DNA of 64,000 nt from Dyadobacter sp. Leaf189 (GTDB lineage: Bacteria > Bacteroidota > Bacteroidia > Cytophagales > Spirosomataceae), in contig NZ_LMPS01000008.1 in assembly GCF_001424405.1 (NCBI RefSeq), positions 62,330-126,329 of the forward strand, given 5' to 3'. Below, one piece after another: positions 53,579 to 62,743 of the stretch. Below the pieces are notes generated by a model. It did not search any database and was not told the origin of the DNA. It saw nothing but the letters and a program-made list of their open reading frames with translations. Both the position numbers and the translations under genes were made by a program. Numbering within the stretch: the stretch's first letter is position 1; each line of letters starts with the position of its first letter.

Positions 53579-54655
53579 ATGAGTGGCGAGAGCTCGGTCA
53601 AAGGATCGAAAGCATTCTGGAATTTTTCACCTGCATTCTTTGCGACCAATGTACTGATCGCACTGGGTATCCTGGTATTTACCTGTCCTTCCTGCGTGCT
53701 GGATACGGAAAACTGGCGTGAGAGTGCGGATGATTTTCTGATCTCCTTCCTGATGTCGAGCCTGCTCAGTTACGGCGGCTTCCTGTCCGACCGCTTTTTC
53801 GACAAGCGACTTCCGTGGATACAGTATCCCGTCAAGCGGCTATTTGTGGAGTACTCCGCCTACGCAGCCTACGTATTTGTTGCCAGCTTCATTGTCATTT
53901 TCTCCCATTTATTGTTTGTCAAACAGGCTTTTACGCTGAATGCAATTCCGTGGGGTAAACTGGTGGGATATACCCGATTTCCGATGCAGCTTTCTCTGGT
54001 AATCTCATTTTTGTTAATGAGCCGGTCGTTTCTGCTGGAATGGCGCAAGGCGGCGATTGAGACTGAGAAGTTGAAAACCGAGCGATTTGCGCAGCAGTAC
54101 CAGTCGCTGAAAGACCAGCTGAACCCGCATTTCCTTTTCAATTCATTGAATGTGCTGAGCAATCTGGTTTATGAAAATCAGGAAACGGCGGCGCGTTTTA
54201 TCCAGCAGCTTTCCAGGATTTACAGGTATGTGCTGGATGTGCAGCACGAAGAACTGGTGACACTGGGACAGGAACTTGAATTTGCCAAAAATTACCTGTC
54301 ACTTCAGAAGATCCGGTTTGAGGAAAACCTGGATTACCGGATACACATTGACGAAGACCAGAAAGGTTTGCTGCCGCCGCTTTCGCTGCAACTGCTGCTG
54401 GAAAACGCGATCAAACATAACATTGCCTCAACTGAAAATCCATTGCGCATTGACATTTATCTGGAAAATGAATTCCTGGTAGTGAAAAACAACTTGCAGC
54501 TGAAAAGCCGCATTACGGAGGAATCAACGGGAATTGGATTGTCCAACATCAGCAAACGATATGAACTGCTCAGCCAGCAGCCTGTTTCAGTCCGGAATGG
54601 AGAAGGTTACTTTGTTGTGAAATTACCTTTGCTAAAAATTGACCTCCCGAGATGA
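53579..54655 (+). CDS. LytS/YehU-type sensor histidine kinase
   Basis: A 358-residue kinase with four N-terminal membrane helices (about residues 15-150) and no large periplasmic sensor domain. The phospho-acceptor His184 lies in KDQLNPHFLFNSLNVLSN, the LytS signature. The ATP domain has LENAIKHN and STGIGLSNISKRYELL. It would phosphorylate the regulator encoded by the next gene, with which it overlaps by ATGA. The neighbouring receptor and helical-repeat protein suggest that the signal relates to outer-membrane state or a transported ligand. Confidence 0.93.
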   Translation: MSGESSVKGSKAFWNFSPAFFATNVLIALGILVFTCPSCVLDTENWRESADDFLISFLMSSLLSYGGFLSDRFFDKRLPWIQYPVKRLFVEYSAYAAYVFVASFIVIFSHLLFVKQAFTLNAIPWGKLVGYTRFPMQLSLVISFLLMSRSFLLEWRKAAIETEKLKTERFAQQYQSLKDQLNPHFLFNSLNVLSNLVYENQETAARFIQQLSRIYRYVLDVQHEELVTLGQELEFAKNYLSLQKIRFEENLDYRIHIDEDQKGLLPPLSLQLLLENAIKHNIASTENPLRIDIYLENEFLVVKNNLQLKSRITEESTGIGLSNISKRYELLSQQPVSVRNGEGYFVVKLPLLKIDLPR

Positions 54656-55404
54656 AGATCCTTATTATAGAAGACGAAAAACCGGCGGCGCGCAGACTTA
54701 CCCAGCTGATCAGCGACCGGCTACCGGAAGCCCGCATTGAAGCGATCCTGGATACTGTTACTTCAGCCGTTTCCTGGTTGAAAAATAATGCGCAGCCCGA
54801 CCTGATTTTCTTGGATATCCAGCTCGCAGACGGGATCAGCTTTGCCATTTTTGAAGAAGTGAAAGTAACCGCGCCGATCATTTTCTGCACCGCATTTGAC
54901 CAGTATGCGATCAAGGCCTTCAAACTCAACAGCATCGATTACCTCCTTAAACCAATCGACCCCGAGGAACTGAACAATGCGCTGGATAAATTCAAAGCCG
55001 GCCGCAAGGAACCCGCGCTTTCGCTTGACCAGATCAAACAGCTGCTCGCGCCTGCTCCGAAAACTTTCAAGACGAGGTTTCTGGTCAAAATGGGTGAACG
55101 CATTCAGACGATCGATGTCGGTGATATTGCATTCTTTTTCAGTGAAGAGAAGGTTACTTTACTCCAAACCCGCCAGGGCAAAAAGTTTACAGTAGATTAC
55201 ACACTGGACGAAGTCGAGGATATGGTTTCTCCTGAACAATTTTTCAGGCTCAACCGAAAATATATTGCCGCCATTTCCGCTATTAAAGACGTTTTTACCT
55301 ACTCCAACAGCCGCCTCAAAATTCACCTCGATCAATGCAGCGACAACGATATCCTGATCAGCCGCGAGCGAATGGGACAGTTTAAAAATTGGCTGGGACA
55401 ATAG
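54652..55404 (+). CDS. LytTR-family response regulator
   Basis: A 250-residue regulator. The receiver domain (residues 1-120) has the acidic pocket (IIEDEKPAARR), the phospho-acceptor Asp55 in IFLDIQLADGIS, and the conserved Thr/Lys region (FCTAFDQYAIKAF, YLLKPID). The LytTR DNA-binding domain (about 145-245) shows GERIQTIDVGDIAFFFSEEK and FFRLNRKYIAAISAI. It is translationally coupled to the kinase. Its targets are unknown, though the receptor operon itself is the obvious candidate. Confidence 0.95.
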   Translation: MKILIIEDEKPAARRLTQLISDRLPEARIEAILDTVTSAVSWLKNNAQPDLIFLDIQLADGISFAIFEEVKVTAPIIFCTAFDQYAIKAFKLNSIDYLLKPIDPEELNNALDKFKAGRKEPALSLDQIKQLLAPAPKTFKTRFLVKMGERIQTIDVGDIAFFFSEEKVTLLQTRQGKKFTVDYTLDEVEDMVSPEQFFRLNRKYIAAISAIKDVFTYSNSRLKIHLDQCSDNDILISRERMGQFKNWLGQ

Positions 55405-55465
55405 CTTTACCAGCCAAGGCACGGATTTTGAAGTCTTTACCAACCGTAAACAGCGCATATAAATT

Positions 55466-56239
55466 ATGAGAGCAATATGGTCCGGGGCCATCGGATTTGG
55501 CCTGGTAAACATTCCCGTCAAACTTTTCAGTGCCACACAAGGTAGCGAGCTCGACCTCGATATGCTGGACAAAAACGACCATGCCAACATCAAGTACCAT
55601 CGTGTAAATGCAAATACAGGCAAGGAAGTAGAATGGGACGATATTGTAAAAGGTTACAAAGTAGAGGACGATTACGTGGTGCTCGATGAAAAGGATTTTG
55701 AAAAGGCAAGTCCCGAAAAAACCAAGATCATCGAGATAGCCGAGTTTGTCAATGAAAAAGACATTGACAGCATTTACTATGAGACACCTTATTATTTACA
55801 ACCTGAAAAATCGGGGGTAAAACCATACGCATTGCTTCGCGACGCATTGAAAAAAACGGGCAAGGCCGGACTGGGCAGCTACGTACTGCGGAACCGTGAA
55901 AGCCTTGTACTGATCAAGGCGGCGGGTGATTTATTGATTTTGAACAAAATCCGCTTTGCCGACGAGATCCGCGACACCGAAGACCTGGTGGTACCGGATG
56001 TAAAGATCAAGCCGGCTGAAATTGCAATGGCGATCCAGCTGATCGAGCAGCTTACGACCGATTTTGATATTTCGAGGTACAAGGATACCTACAATGAGAA
56101 TCTGCTGAAACTGATCATGGCGAAAGCGAAAGGCAAAAAAGCCGTGGCGCCAAAAATGAAGATCGTGCATTCGAAGAGCAAGGATTTGATGGCCCAGCTG
56201 AAAGAAAGCCTGGCCGCGCCAAAACGAAAAGCATCCTGA
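55466..56239 (+). CDS. ku: Non-homologous end-joining protein Ku
   Basis: A 257-residue Ku protein with the typical opening MRAIWSGAIGFGLVNIPVKLF and core DLDMLDKNDHANIKYHRVN. It binds DNA double-strand ends as a homodimer and recruits the ligase/polymerase. The C-terminus is short and basic (KESLAAPKRKAS). The length is usual for bacterial Ku. The next gene, one base after the stop, encodes a LigD-type polymerase domain, so the two form an NHEJ operon. Confidence 0.96.
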   Translation: MRAIWSGAIGFGLVNIPVKLFSATQGSELDLDMLDKNDHANIKYHRVNANTGKEVEWDDIVKGYKVEDDYVVLDEKDFEKASPEKTKIIEIAEFVNEKDIDSIYYETPYYLQPEKSGVKPYALLRDALKKTGKAGLGSYVLRNRESLVLIKAAGDLLILNKIRFADEIRDTEDLVVPDVKIKPAEIAMAIQLIEQLTTDFDISRYKDTYNENLLKLIMAKAKGKKAVAPKMKIVHSKSKDLMAQLKESLAAPKRKAS

Positions 56240-56240
56240 T

Positions 56241-57140
56241 ATGAAAAAGAAAGCCGAGTTAACGCACCTGGACAAGATCTACTGGCCCGACGAACAAATC
56301 ACGAAAGGCGAGCTGCTGGAATATTACAGTAATATCAGTCCGTACATTCTGCCTTACCTGAAAAACCGGCCACTTTCCATGCGGCGGCAGCCCAACGGGA
56401 TAAAGGATGAAGGTTTTTTCCAGAAAGATGTGGGTGATTCTGCGCCCGACTGGGTGAAAACGGAGGCAATCCACGCAGAGTCAACTGACAAAATGGTCAA
56501 CTACATTGTGTGTAACGATGTGGAAACTTTGCTGTATGTGGCCAATAAAGGCTGCATTGAAATGAACCCGTGGAATTCGACGATCAACAAGCTGGAATAT
56601 CCCGATTACATTGTGATGGACATTGACCCTTCGGATAAGAACACTTTCGACGAGGTAATTGAAGTAGCGCAGGCTATCAAAGAGCTATTGGACCAGATCA
56701 ATGTAGAAGGCTACTGTAAAACTTCCGGGTCGAGCGGGCTGCATGTTTACATCCCTTTTAACAAAAAATACAACTACGACGAGGCGCGGGATTTTTCGGA
56801 AATCCTGGCCAGTATGGTCACTGAAATGCTGCCCAAGCTCACTACGCTGGAAAGATCTTTATCCAAAAGAAAAAAGAACCAGATCTACGTCGATTATCTG
56901 CAGAACCGCATTGGACAAACGCTCGCCTGTCCGTACAGCGCGCGCCCGAAACCCGGCGCTACCGTTTCCGCTCCGCTGGAATGGAGCGAAGTAAAGCAGG
57001 GGTTGCGCATCGGCGATTTTACGATCAAGAACATTTTGAAGCGGGTGGAGGAGAAAGGTGATCTTTTCAAAGGCGCACTCGGAAAAGGCATTGATATGGC
57101 CAAAGCGCTTCAAAAGATGGAATCGATACACACGCCGTAG
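56241..57140 (+). CDS. Stand-alone LigD-type NHEJ polymerase/primase domain
   Basis: A 299-residue archaeo-eukaryotic primase-type polymerase of the LigD_pol family. The catalytic acids are in VMDIDPSDKNTF and the nucleotide-binding motif in TSGSSGLHVYIPF. KNRPLSMRRQPNGIKDEGFFQKD cut to PLSMRRQPNGIKDEGFF and LDKIYWPDEQITKGELLEYY also fit. It would fill gaps with ribonucleotides or dNTPs at Ku-held ends. No ligase or 3'-phosphoesterase domain is present in this gene or next to it, unlike fused LigD. A ligase must be encoded elsewhere. Confidence 0.92.
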   Translation: MKKKAELTHLDKIYWPDEQITKGELLEYYSNISPYILPYLKNRPLSMRRQPNGIKDEGFFQKDVGDSAPDWVKTEAIHAESTDKMVNYIVCNDVETLLYVANKGCIEMNPWNSTINKLEYPDYIVMDIDPSDKNTFDEVIEVAQAIKELLDQINVEGYCKTSGSSGLHVYIPFNKKYNYDEARDFSEILASMVTEMLPKLTTLERSLSKRKKNQIYVDYLQNRIGQTLACPYSARPKPGATVSAPLEWSEVKQGLRIGDFTIKNILKRVEEKGDLFKGALGKGIDMAKALQKMESIHTP

Positions 57141-57221
57141 CAGCCCATTGTGCCTGTATTTATTAGGAGTTAAGAGGAAGTAATCTTTAATTTTAAAGCT
57201 TCAACTTAACCTCTCAAAACG

Positions 57222-58385
57222 ATGACCTCCAAATCTGCGAGATTTGCTACCTACCCTTTGACCTTCCTTTTTGCCGCATTGCTGCTACTCTCCGGCTGTA
57301 ATTCCCGACAGGAAGAGCAGGCCGGAACTGATTCAGATTCAACAACCCGGCCGGTCGTGATCGGATATGTGGGCGGCTTTCACGGACTACTCAATACGGA
57401 AAATATCCAGGCTAATAAGCTGACGCACATCAACTATGCATTCGTGGATATAAAACAGGGAAAGGCGTTTTTGACCAATGAAAAAACGGATACAACCAAT
57501 TTCAGAAAACTCAATTTACTTAAAACCCAAAATCCTGACCTCAAAATCCTGATCTCCATTGGCGGCTGGGCATGGAGTGAGAATTTTTCTGATGCAGTTC
57601 TTACCGATTCCGCGAGAAAGACATTTGCTGTGAGCTCGGTAGATATTATCAGAAAACACAAGCTGGATGGTGTGGATATTGACTGGGAATATCCGGGTAT
57701 CCCTGGCGAAGAAGGAAATGTGTACCGCCCCGAAGACAAGCAGAACTACACCCTGATGTTTGAAGCAATCAGAAAAGAACTTGACGTACTTGAAAAGGAA
57801 ACAGGTGAGAAAAAGCTGCTTACCACTGCTACCGCAGGTTTTGTTTCTTTTTTGAATACAACAGAAATGGGCAAAGCTGCCGAGTATCTTGACTACGTCA
57901 ATTTGATGACCTACGATCTTTTTCAGGGCGATACCGTGGTACACCACGCCAGCTTGTACCAGAGCGATAAATACAAGGCTGCTCACTCGGTTGATAAAGC
58001 GGTAAAAGCGTTTCACGCAGCGGGAGTTCCGATGAATAAGCTCGTGGTAGGACTTCCTTTTTACAGCAGGATATTTACAGTTGAAAAACTGGAAAATGGT
58101 TTTGGTCAAAAGCAGAAATCTCAAGAGTATTACAAAGGATATACCTTTATCAAGGATAGCCTGGTGAACAAAAAAGGCTTCAAAGCATTCAGGGACACAG
58201 TTGCAAAAGCGCCTTACCTGGTCAATGAAGCTACCGGACAGCTACTCAGCTACGAAGACGAGGAAGCAGTGCGCGATAAATGCAGGTATGTACTTGACAA
58301 CAAGCTCGCGGGCGTGATGTTCTGGGAATACGATTCTGATCCCAAAAACTACCTGCTGGACGAGATTGATAAGGAGTTAAAATAG
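57222..58385 (+). CDS. GH18 chitinase-like lipoprotein
   Basis: A 387-residue lipoprotein (lipobox LLSGC). A single GH18 TIM barrel follows, with the substrate-assisted catalytic motif DGVDIDWEYPG, whose acid is Glu156, and the supporting KILISIGGWAWSENF, VNLMTYDLFQG and GVMFWEYDSD. It would hydrolyse chitin or related beta-1,4-GlcNAc polymers from the cell surface or periplasm. No carbohydrate-binding module is fused. Its last 9 bases overlap the end of the convergent endonuclease V gene. Confidence 0.92.
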   Translation: MTSKSARFATYPLTFLFAALLLLSGCNSRQEEQAGTDSDSTTRPVVIGYVGGFHGLLNTENIQANKLTHINYAFVDIKQGKAFLTNEKTDTTNFRKLNLLKTQNPDLKILISIGGWAWSENFSDAVLTDSARKTFAVSSVDIIRKHKLDGVDIDWEYPGIPGEEGNVYRPEDKQNYTLMFEAIRKELDVLEKETGEKKLLTTATAGFVSFLNTTEMGKAAEYLDYVNLMTYDLFQGDTVVHHASLYQSDKYKAAHSVDKAVKAFHAAGVPMNKLVVGLPFYSRIFTVEKLENGFGQKQKSQEYYKGYTFIKDSLVNKKGFKAFRDTVAKAPYLVNEATGQLLSYEDEEAVRDKCRYVLDNKLAGVMFWEYDSDPKNYLLDEIDKELK

Positions 58386-59118
58386 CGTTAATTTCTGTAC
58401 TTCGTGGTAGCCGGCTGTCAGTGCTCCTGTCCGGAAGAGGTTCACATATTCGTGGGCTTTGCGGGTGGGCTCTGGCAACCGGTGCTTGTGCAGACATTTT
58501 AATGCAATTGCAAGACTGATCTTCCAGGCTCATTTTATGGCCGGGAGAAATAAAAACCGGTTTGACTTTATCCTTGCTCCGCAACGCATAGCCGATCTTC
58601 TCAGCTTTGTCGATCACCCAGGAATGCTCGCCCCGGTCTTCGGCCGGATCCTGGTAGGTTCCCGTGAGCTTCTTTTTGGCACATCCCATGGTAGTGGCGC
58701 CTGTCAAAACCCCAAAATGCGACGCAATTCCCATTCGCTTCTTGTGTATAATCCCATTTCCATCAAACATAACCACGTCTGGCTTCACGGGAATCTGCTC
58801 GTAAACCTGCAATAAAGCGGGTATCTCGCGGAAGGCAAGGTAGCCCGGCACGTATGGAAAAGTGGTGCTGCTTTTCACCAGAGAATAGGAAATAGGTTGC
58901 AGATCAGGGTAGCTAAGTATGACCATTCCTGCGTAAACTGTCTCACTGTAAAGTGAAAGTGAAATATCGGCGCCGGCAATAGTCCGCACGGGCGTTTGCA
59001 TTGGATCGAGGTTCAGGTACCTGCTCAGTTCCATCTGAATCGCAGTTGCTTCAGGGATCGTAAGCTGGTCGTAATTAGACTGCGCCGTGTGAACAATCTG
59101 GTTCAATAAATCTGGCAT
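58377..59118 (-). pseudogene. nfi: Endonuclease V with a +1 frameshift
   Basis: Endonuclease V cuts DNA or RNA next to deoxyinosine or inosine. Frame 1 (59118 to 58519, 200 codons) is normal: IAGADISLSL, PGYLAFREIPALL, MFDGNGIIH and ISPGHKMSLED carry the family's catalytic Asp, Glu, Asp and His. Directly after SLED the open frame changes to unrelated sequence that continues to 58246 inside the chitinase gene. Skipping one base at about 58518 restores a perfect family C-terminus: SLAIALKCLHKHRLPEPTRKA and on to TLF before TAA 58379-58377, total about 246 residues. The extra base is not in a homopolymer. It may be a real mutation or a sequencing/assembly error. Because all catalytic residues precede the shift, partial function cannot be excluded. 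Confidence 0.9.
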
Positions 59119-59175
59119 GATATTCGATGTTTGGCTAATAAAGAATCAGCTAATTAAAAAATCAGACCATCTTCA

Positions 59176-59682
59176 ATGGAGCACGCCACGGTTAAGCGCA
59201 AATGGGCAAACTGGAAGTTTATCATATTCGTAATCATCCTTATTGCTGTTTTTATTAAATTTTTCGTCATCGACGATCACGACGAAAATGCGCCGGTTGT
59301 CGTCGCGCTTGACCTGGGACAGGTAGCTTTCCGGAGTGAGCAGGAAGTGGAAGCGATACTGGGGCCGGGCAAGCTGGACAGCTACTTTGCAGATGCCAAA
59401 GCGGGCTGCGAAAAGTGTCCGAAGCGGATTTACCGTGATGGTAAGGTCGAGATCATCTTTATCAACGAGATCGCCGATCGCATTGTACTGCGCGACTTGT
59501 CGGAATACGACTTTGAAAACCGTGTGATTCTCGGCTTGCTCAATCTCAAAGAAAACATTGACCCCAAGGTGGATGACGACGAGATAAAGCGCTGGGTGAA
59601 TTATGAGAAGTACACCGAAATAGCGGCATTTTCAGCCAAAGGGGACCTTGATTATATTCTGATCAAATGTAAAACGGAGTAA
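59176..59682 (+). CDS. Membrane-anchored protein of unknown function
   Basis: A 168-residue protein. One hydrophobic helix near the N-terminus (WKFIIFVIILIAVFIKFFVID) cut to FIIFVIILIAVFIKFFV, residues about 17-33, anchors a soluble domain. That domain contains a Cys pair (GCEKCPKRIYRDGKVEIIFIN) cut to GCEKCPKRIY that may bind metal or form a disulphide, then beta-rich acidic sequence (EYDFENRVILGLL) with two more aromatic-rich turns. I recognise no family. It diverges from endonuclease V and converges on nhaA with 19 bases between. Confidence 0.7.
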   Translation: MEHATVKRKWANWKFIIFVIILIAVFIKFFVIDDHDENAPVVVALDLGQVAFRSEQEVEAILGPGKLDSYFADAKAGCEKCPKRIYRDGKVEIIFINEIADRIVLRDLSEYDFENRVILGLLNLKENIDPKVDDDEIKRWVNYEKYTEIAAFSAKGDLDYILIKCKTE

Positions 59683-59701
59683 TGAGAAGTGTCATTGAAA
59701 A

Positions 59702-60865
59702 CTAAAACTTCCGACTCAGCACAAAGTACCCGAGCAAACCGGAAAGTACCGAACTGGTGAGGATAGCAAACTTGGCTTCGGCCAGAATTTCGTGTGCGCC
59801 GGCGAAAGACAATAATGCAATGAAGATCGACATTGTAAAACCTATCCCGCCGAGCATACCTGCCCCGATAATGTGGCCCCAGTTGGCATGACCCGGCCGC
59901 GATGCGATCCCAAGTCTGATCGTAAGCCAGGCAATCAGTGAGATACCAATTGGTTTTCCCAATGTTAATCCAACAATAATGCCCAGGCCAAGTGTCGAAT
60001 TCAGGCCTTCCAGCATGCTGGCTTCGATCGTGATATTTGTATTTGCCAATGCAAAAAGGGGCATTATTACGAAGTTGACTGGTTTTACCAGGATATGTTC
60101 CAGCTTTTCGAGCGGCGACTCCGTTGCGTCGGGAGTGGTGGGAATGGCAAAAGCAGTGAGTACTCCGGCGATGGTTGCATGCACACCGGAATGGTGAATG
60201 AAATACCAGATAAACAAGCCTGGTATCAGGTAAGCGGCCAGGTTCTTTACCCCGAACTTGTTCATGGCCATCATGCCGCCGAAAATGGCAAATGCATACA
60301 GCAGATACATATAATGCAGCTCTGAGGAGTAAAAAACCGCGATTACCAGGATCGCGATCAGGTCGTCTACAATCGCCAGTGCGGCCAGGAAGATCTTGAT
60401 GGAAGCAGGTACCCTTTTCCCCAACATACTGACAATTGCAATCGCAAAGGCAATATCCGTAGCCATTGGAATTCCCCAACCGGCAGCTGTCGGTGTGCCG
60501 CTGTTGAAGGCGGCATAAATCAATGCAGGCACCATGACGCCACCGATCGCCGCGAATATCGGCAATGCGGCTTTTTTGAATGAGGACAACTCTCCTTCCA
60601 CCAGCTCCCGTTTGATTTCCAGCCCCACCATTAGGAAGAATATGGCCATTAAACCATCATTAATCCACAACAAAACAGGATAGCGTAAATGCACCGCCCC
60701 GGAATTGAACCCCAGCTCAATGCCAAGCAGGCGCTCAAATGCGGGCCCGACGGACGAGTTGGCGATCCCAAGTGAAACGATTACGCATACGATCAGTATG
60801 ATACCTCCTGCTGTACTGGATTGCAGAAATTCTTTGAGTGGCTTTAAGTTGATTAGTCTTGGCAT
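59702..60865 (-). CDS. nhaA: Na+/H+ antiporter NhaA
   Basis: A 387-residue, 12-helix antiporter. The ion-binding Asp pair is in LAIVDDLIAILVIAVFYS. Further marks are LWINDGLMAIFFLMVGLEIKREL, TDIAFAIAIVSMLG and AFAIPTTPDATESPLEKLEH. It exports Na+ in exchange for protons under alkaline or salt stress. Two supporting helices near the C-terminus (GAGMLGGIGFTMSIFIALLSF) fit the family. Length is normal. It is monocistronic. Confidence 0.96.
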   Translation of the reverse strand: MPRLINLKPLKEFLQSSTAGGIILIVCVIVSLGIANSSVGPAFERLLGIELGFNSGAVHLRYPVLLWINDGLMAIFFLMVGLEIKRELVEGELSSFKKAALPIFAAIGGVMVPALIYAAFNSGTPTAAGWGIPMATDIAFAIAIVSMLGKRVPASIKIFLAALAIVDDLIAILVIAVFYSSELHYMYLLYAFAIFGGMMAMNKFGVKNLAAYLIPGLFIWYFIHHSGVHATIAGVLTAFAIPTTPDATESPLEKLEHILVKPVNFVIMPLFALANTNITIEASMLEGLNSTLGLGIIVGLTLGKPIGISLIAWLTIRLGIASRPGHANWGHIIGAGMLGGIGFTMSIFIALLSFAGAHEILAEAKFAILTSSVLSGLLGYFVLSRKF

Positions 60866-61081
60866 GCAGGCAATTTAATAAATATTTTTGTGGGCAACCG
60901 GCAAGGCAAATTGTGCTTTTCCAATATCTCTTAATAGTATGCCAAGTGGTTGACCAGGCAAACAGGACAGCCAACACAAACAGTGTATGATTTACTAAAC
61001 TGTTCATCAACAGCATTAACCGCTCAAAATACCATTAGCTCACTCGTGAAACAATTCTCATGCTATATCCCGGAATGCATT

Positions 61082-61089
61082 TACATTTG
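61082..61089 (+). promoter_or_regulatory. -7 promoter element for the 74-residue gene
   Basis: TACATTTG followed by C is a perfect TAnnTTTG match, 44 bases before ATG 61134. The surrounding 60866-61133 gap shows no supported gene. Confidence 0.5.
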
Positions 61090-61133
61090 CATATACAAAT
61101 AAGACAAAGACAAGAATTTAAATATTTAGAGCT

Positions 61134-61358
61134 ATGAAAAATCTGATCACAACTTTCGCATTTGCACTCACATTGAGCAGCACTATCGCTTTTGCAAATA
61201 ATAATAACGAAGTAAAAGAAGACGCTAAAATGGCATTACCAGCCGCCACCCCGGCACTTGAAACACCGGCTCCGCAAAACGGCAAAACGGTTAACGAATA
61301 CAGCAAGTACACGCCTGCTCAGAAAGCTTCCATTGTGGAGCTCAAAGTGGCAAAATAG
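61134..61358 (+). CDS. Tiny secreted protein of unknown function
   Basis: A 74-residue protein with a signal peptide (MKNLITTFAFALTLSSTIAF, cleavage after AFA). The mature chain of about 53 residues is Ala/Pro-rich and unstructured in appearance (ALPAATPALETPAPQNGK), ending in KASIVELKVAK. No family is recognised. It has its own promoter-like element and a terminator just after the stop, which supports a real, separately expressed gene. Confidence 0.65.
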   Translation: MKNLITTFAFALTLSSTIAFANNNNEVKEDAKMALPAATPALETPAPQNGKTVNEYSKYTPAQKASIVELKVAK

Positions 61359-61395
61359 ATTGAAATAAGGTTAAGGTGAAATTGAGATTTAAAAG

Positions 61396-61421
61396 GGAGA
61401 ACACTAGCTTCTCCTTTTTTT
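61396..61421. terminator. Terminator between the tiny secreted protein and DUF5690
   Basis: GGAGAA (61396-61401) pairs with TTCTCC (61409-61414) around a 7-base loop. Seven Ts follow on the plus strand and an A-run precedes it, so it may also act on the opposite strand. It lies between convergent genes. Confidence 0.85.
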
Positions 61422-61429
61422 ATGCCCTT

Positions 61430-62728
61430 TCAGATCACGGCGAGCGGCGCATTGTTGTTGGAAAACGAACTGCTTCGCCGCTTTTCCAGGCTCAGGTTGG
61501 TTAGCAGCAACAGCAGAAACCCTATCCCGAACTGAATGTAGGCGAAATGCATCAGCACGCCCGACCAGCTCAGTTCTTTCATGAAAAACTCTTTGTAAAG
61601 CAGTAGCCCGACACTGCCGAGGTAACCGATGCTCTCGCACATATAAACGAAATAGCCCGCATTGGCGCGGATCCGGTACAGCGCGATCATTCTGTCGAAA
61701 AACACGGTTTGCAGCAGCGTATACGCCAGGAACAAGCCCATTCCTACAAACAGCATCCAGTAAAAACTGGAAATCAGTTTTTGTGAGAAAAGGAAAGTCG
61801 ATAGCCCGATCATCAGCATGCCCGCGAAGAGGATAAGGTTGGTGGCACGGAAGCCGGTAAGGTTATCTTTGATAAAGCCCAGTGAGCCTATAATTACGAG
61901 CACTACCAGCCCGGTTATCATTTCTGTTTGTGTCAAAACGCTGCTTACCCAGTCAGTATCGATCTCGTTCCAGATCTCTATCATAAAATTGTCCCTAAAA
62001 TCGCGTACGACCACCAGCGAGGCATAAAAGATAACCATGCACAGAACGGGAAAGCCGAACTGGCGCATCACCTGCTTTTTGTCCGGCTGGGTCATAGGTA
62101 ACCTTTCGGTACGCAATGCAATATCCTCGGCATTCGGCGCGGGAATCATGGAAAGCATCCAGACGAACATCAGAAAAGGCGGCAGAAATAATCCACCCAT
62201 GAGCGCCGGCATCCAGAATTCAGATACCTGGGGCAAAAGGGTGTGAATTTCAATGTAGGTTGTTTTTAAAATTCCGGAGGCGACGACTACGCTGATGTTC
62301 AACCCCATGGAGAGCATTTCAGTAAACCGCCTCCCTTCCAGAAAGCTGAATACAACTCCCCACACCATACCCAGCGGCAGCCCGTTCATAAACAGGAAAA
62401 AGAAGTTGTAAGGATGCGGAACCAGACCGAACAGCAACAAAGCCACCTCGGCAATGATGATGAGGCTGATCACAAAAGCAATGCGCCTGCCGGGTTTCAG
62501 CTCAGAAATAATGCGGATACCGATGAACTTCGAAATGGTGTAACCAGCTACCTGTGCAATTATGAGTACGGTTTTGTAGCTGAGGTCGCCCAGCTCCAGA
62601 CCGGAGTACAAGCCAGCGCTAAATGGCTTCCTGAATGCGTACATGCAGAAATAAGCGCCGAAAGAGGCGATGATAGCCCAGAGAACAAACAGGAAGTTGG
62701 ATCGGGCAAGTACTTCTTTCAATCGCAT
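61430..62728 (-). CDS. DUF5690 family 12-helix membrane protein
   Basis: A 432-residue polytopic membrane protein that resembles a major facilitator (ANFLFV-like start SNFLFVLWAIIASFGAYFCMYAFRKPF cut to IIASFGAYFCMYAFRKPF, and FISELKPGRRIA-like loop RIISELKPGRRIAFVIS). It matches the DUF5690 pattern as I know it. It is likely a transporter, though its substrate is unproven. It begins 15 bases after the aminotransferase-fold gene, so the two are probably one operon. If that enzyme acts on a phosphonate, this protein could import or export a related compound. Confidence 0.83.
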   Translation of the reverse strand: MRLKEVLARSNFLFVLWAIIASFGAYFCMYAFRKPFSAGLYSGLELGDLSYKTVLIIAQVAGYTISKFIGIRIISELKPGRRIAFVISLIIIAEVALLLFGLVPHPYNFFFLFMNGLPLGMVWGVVFSFLEGRRFTEMLSMGLNISVVVASGILKTTYIEIHTLLPQVSEFWMPALMGGLFLPPFLMFVWMLSMIPAPNAEDIALRTERLPMTQPDKKQVMRQFGFPVLCMVIFYASLVVVRDFRDNFMIEIWNEIDTDWVSSVLTQTEMITGLVVLVIIGSLGFIKDNLTGFRATNLILFAGMLMIGLSTFLFSQKLISSFYWMLFVGMGLFLAYTLLQTVFFDRMIALYRIRANAGYFVYMCESIGYLGSVGLLLYKEFFMKELSWSGVLMHFAYIQFGIGFLLLLLTNLSLEKRRSSSFSNNNAPLAVI

Positions 62729-62743
62729 AATCCGTCTATTTAG

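Noticed and set aside
58246..58518. Read-through tail of the endonuclease V frame as a real 90-residue extension
   Set aside because: It is antisense to the chitinase gene for much of its length, has no family similarity, and one base restores the correct C-terminus in another frame.
60735..61016. A 93-residue minus-strand frame with a hydrophobic start upstream of nhaA
   Set aside because: Most of it overlaps nhaA in another frame, and it lacks support beyond one hydrophobic stretch.
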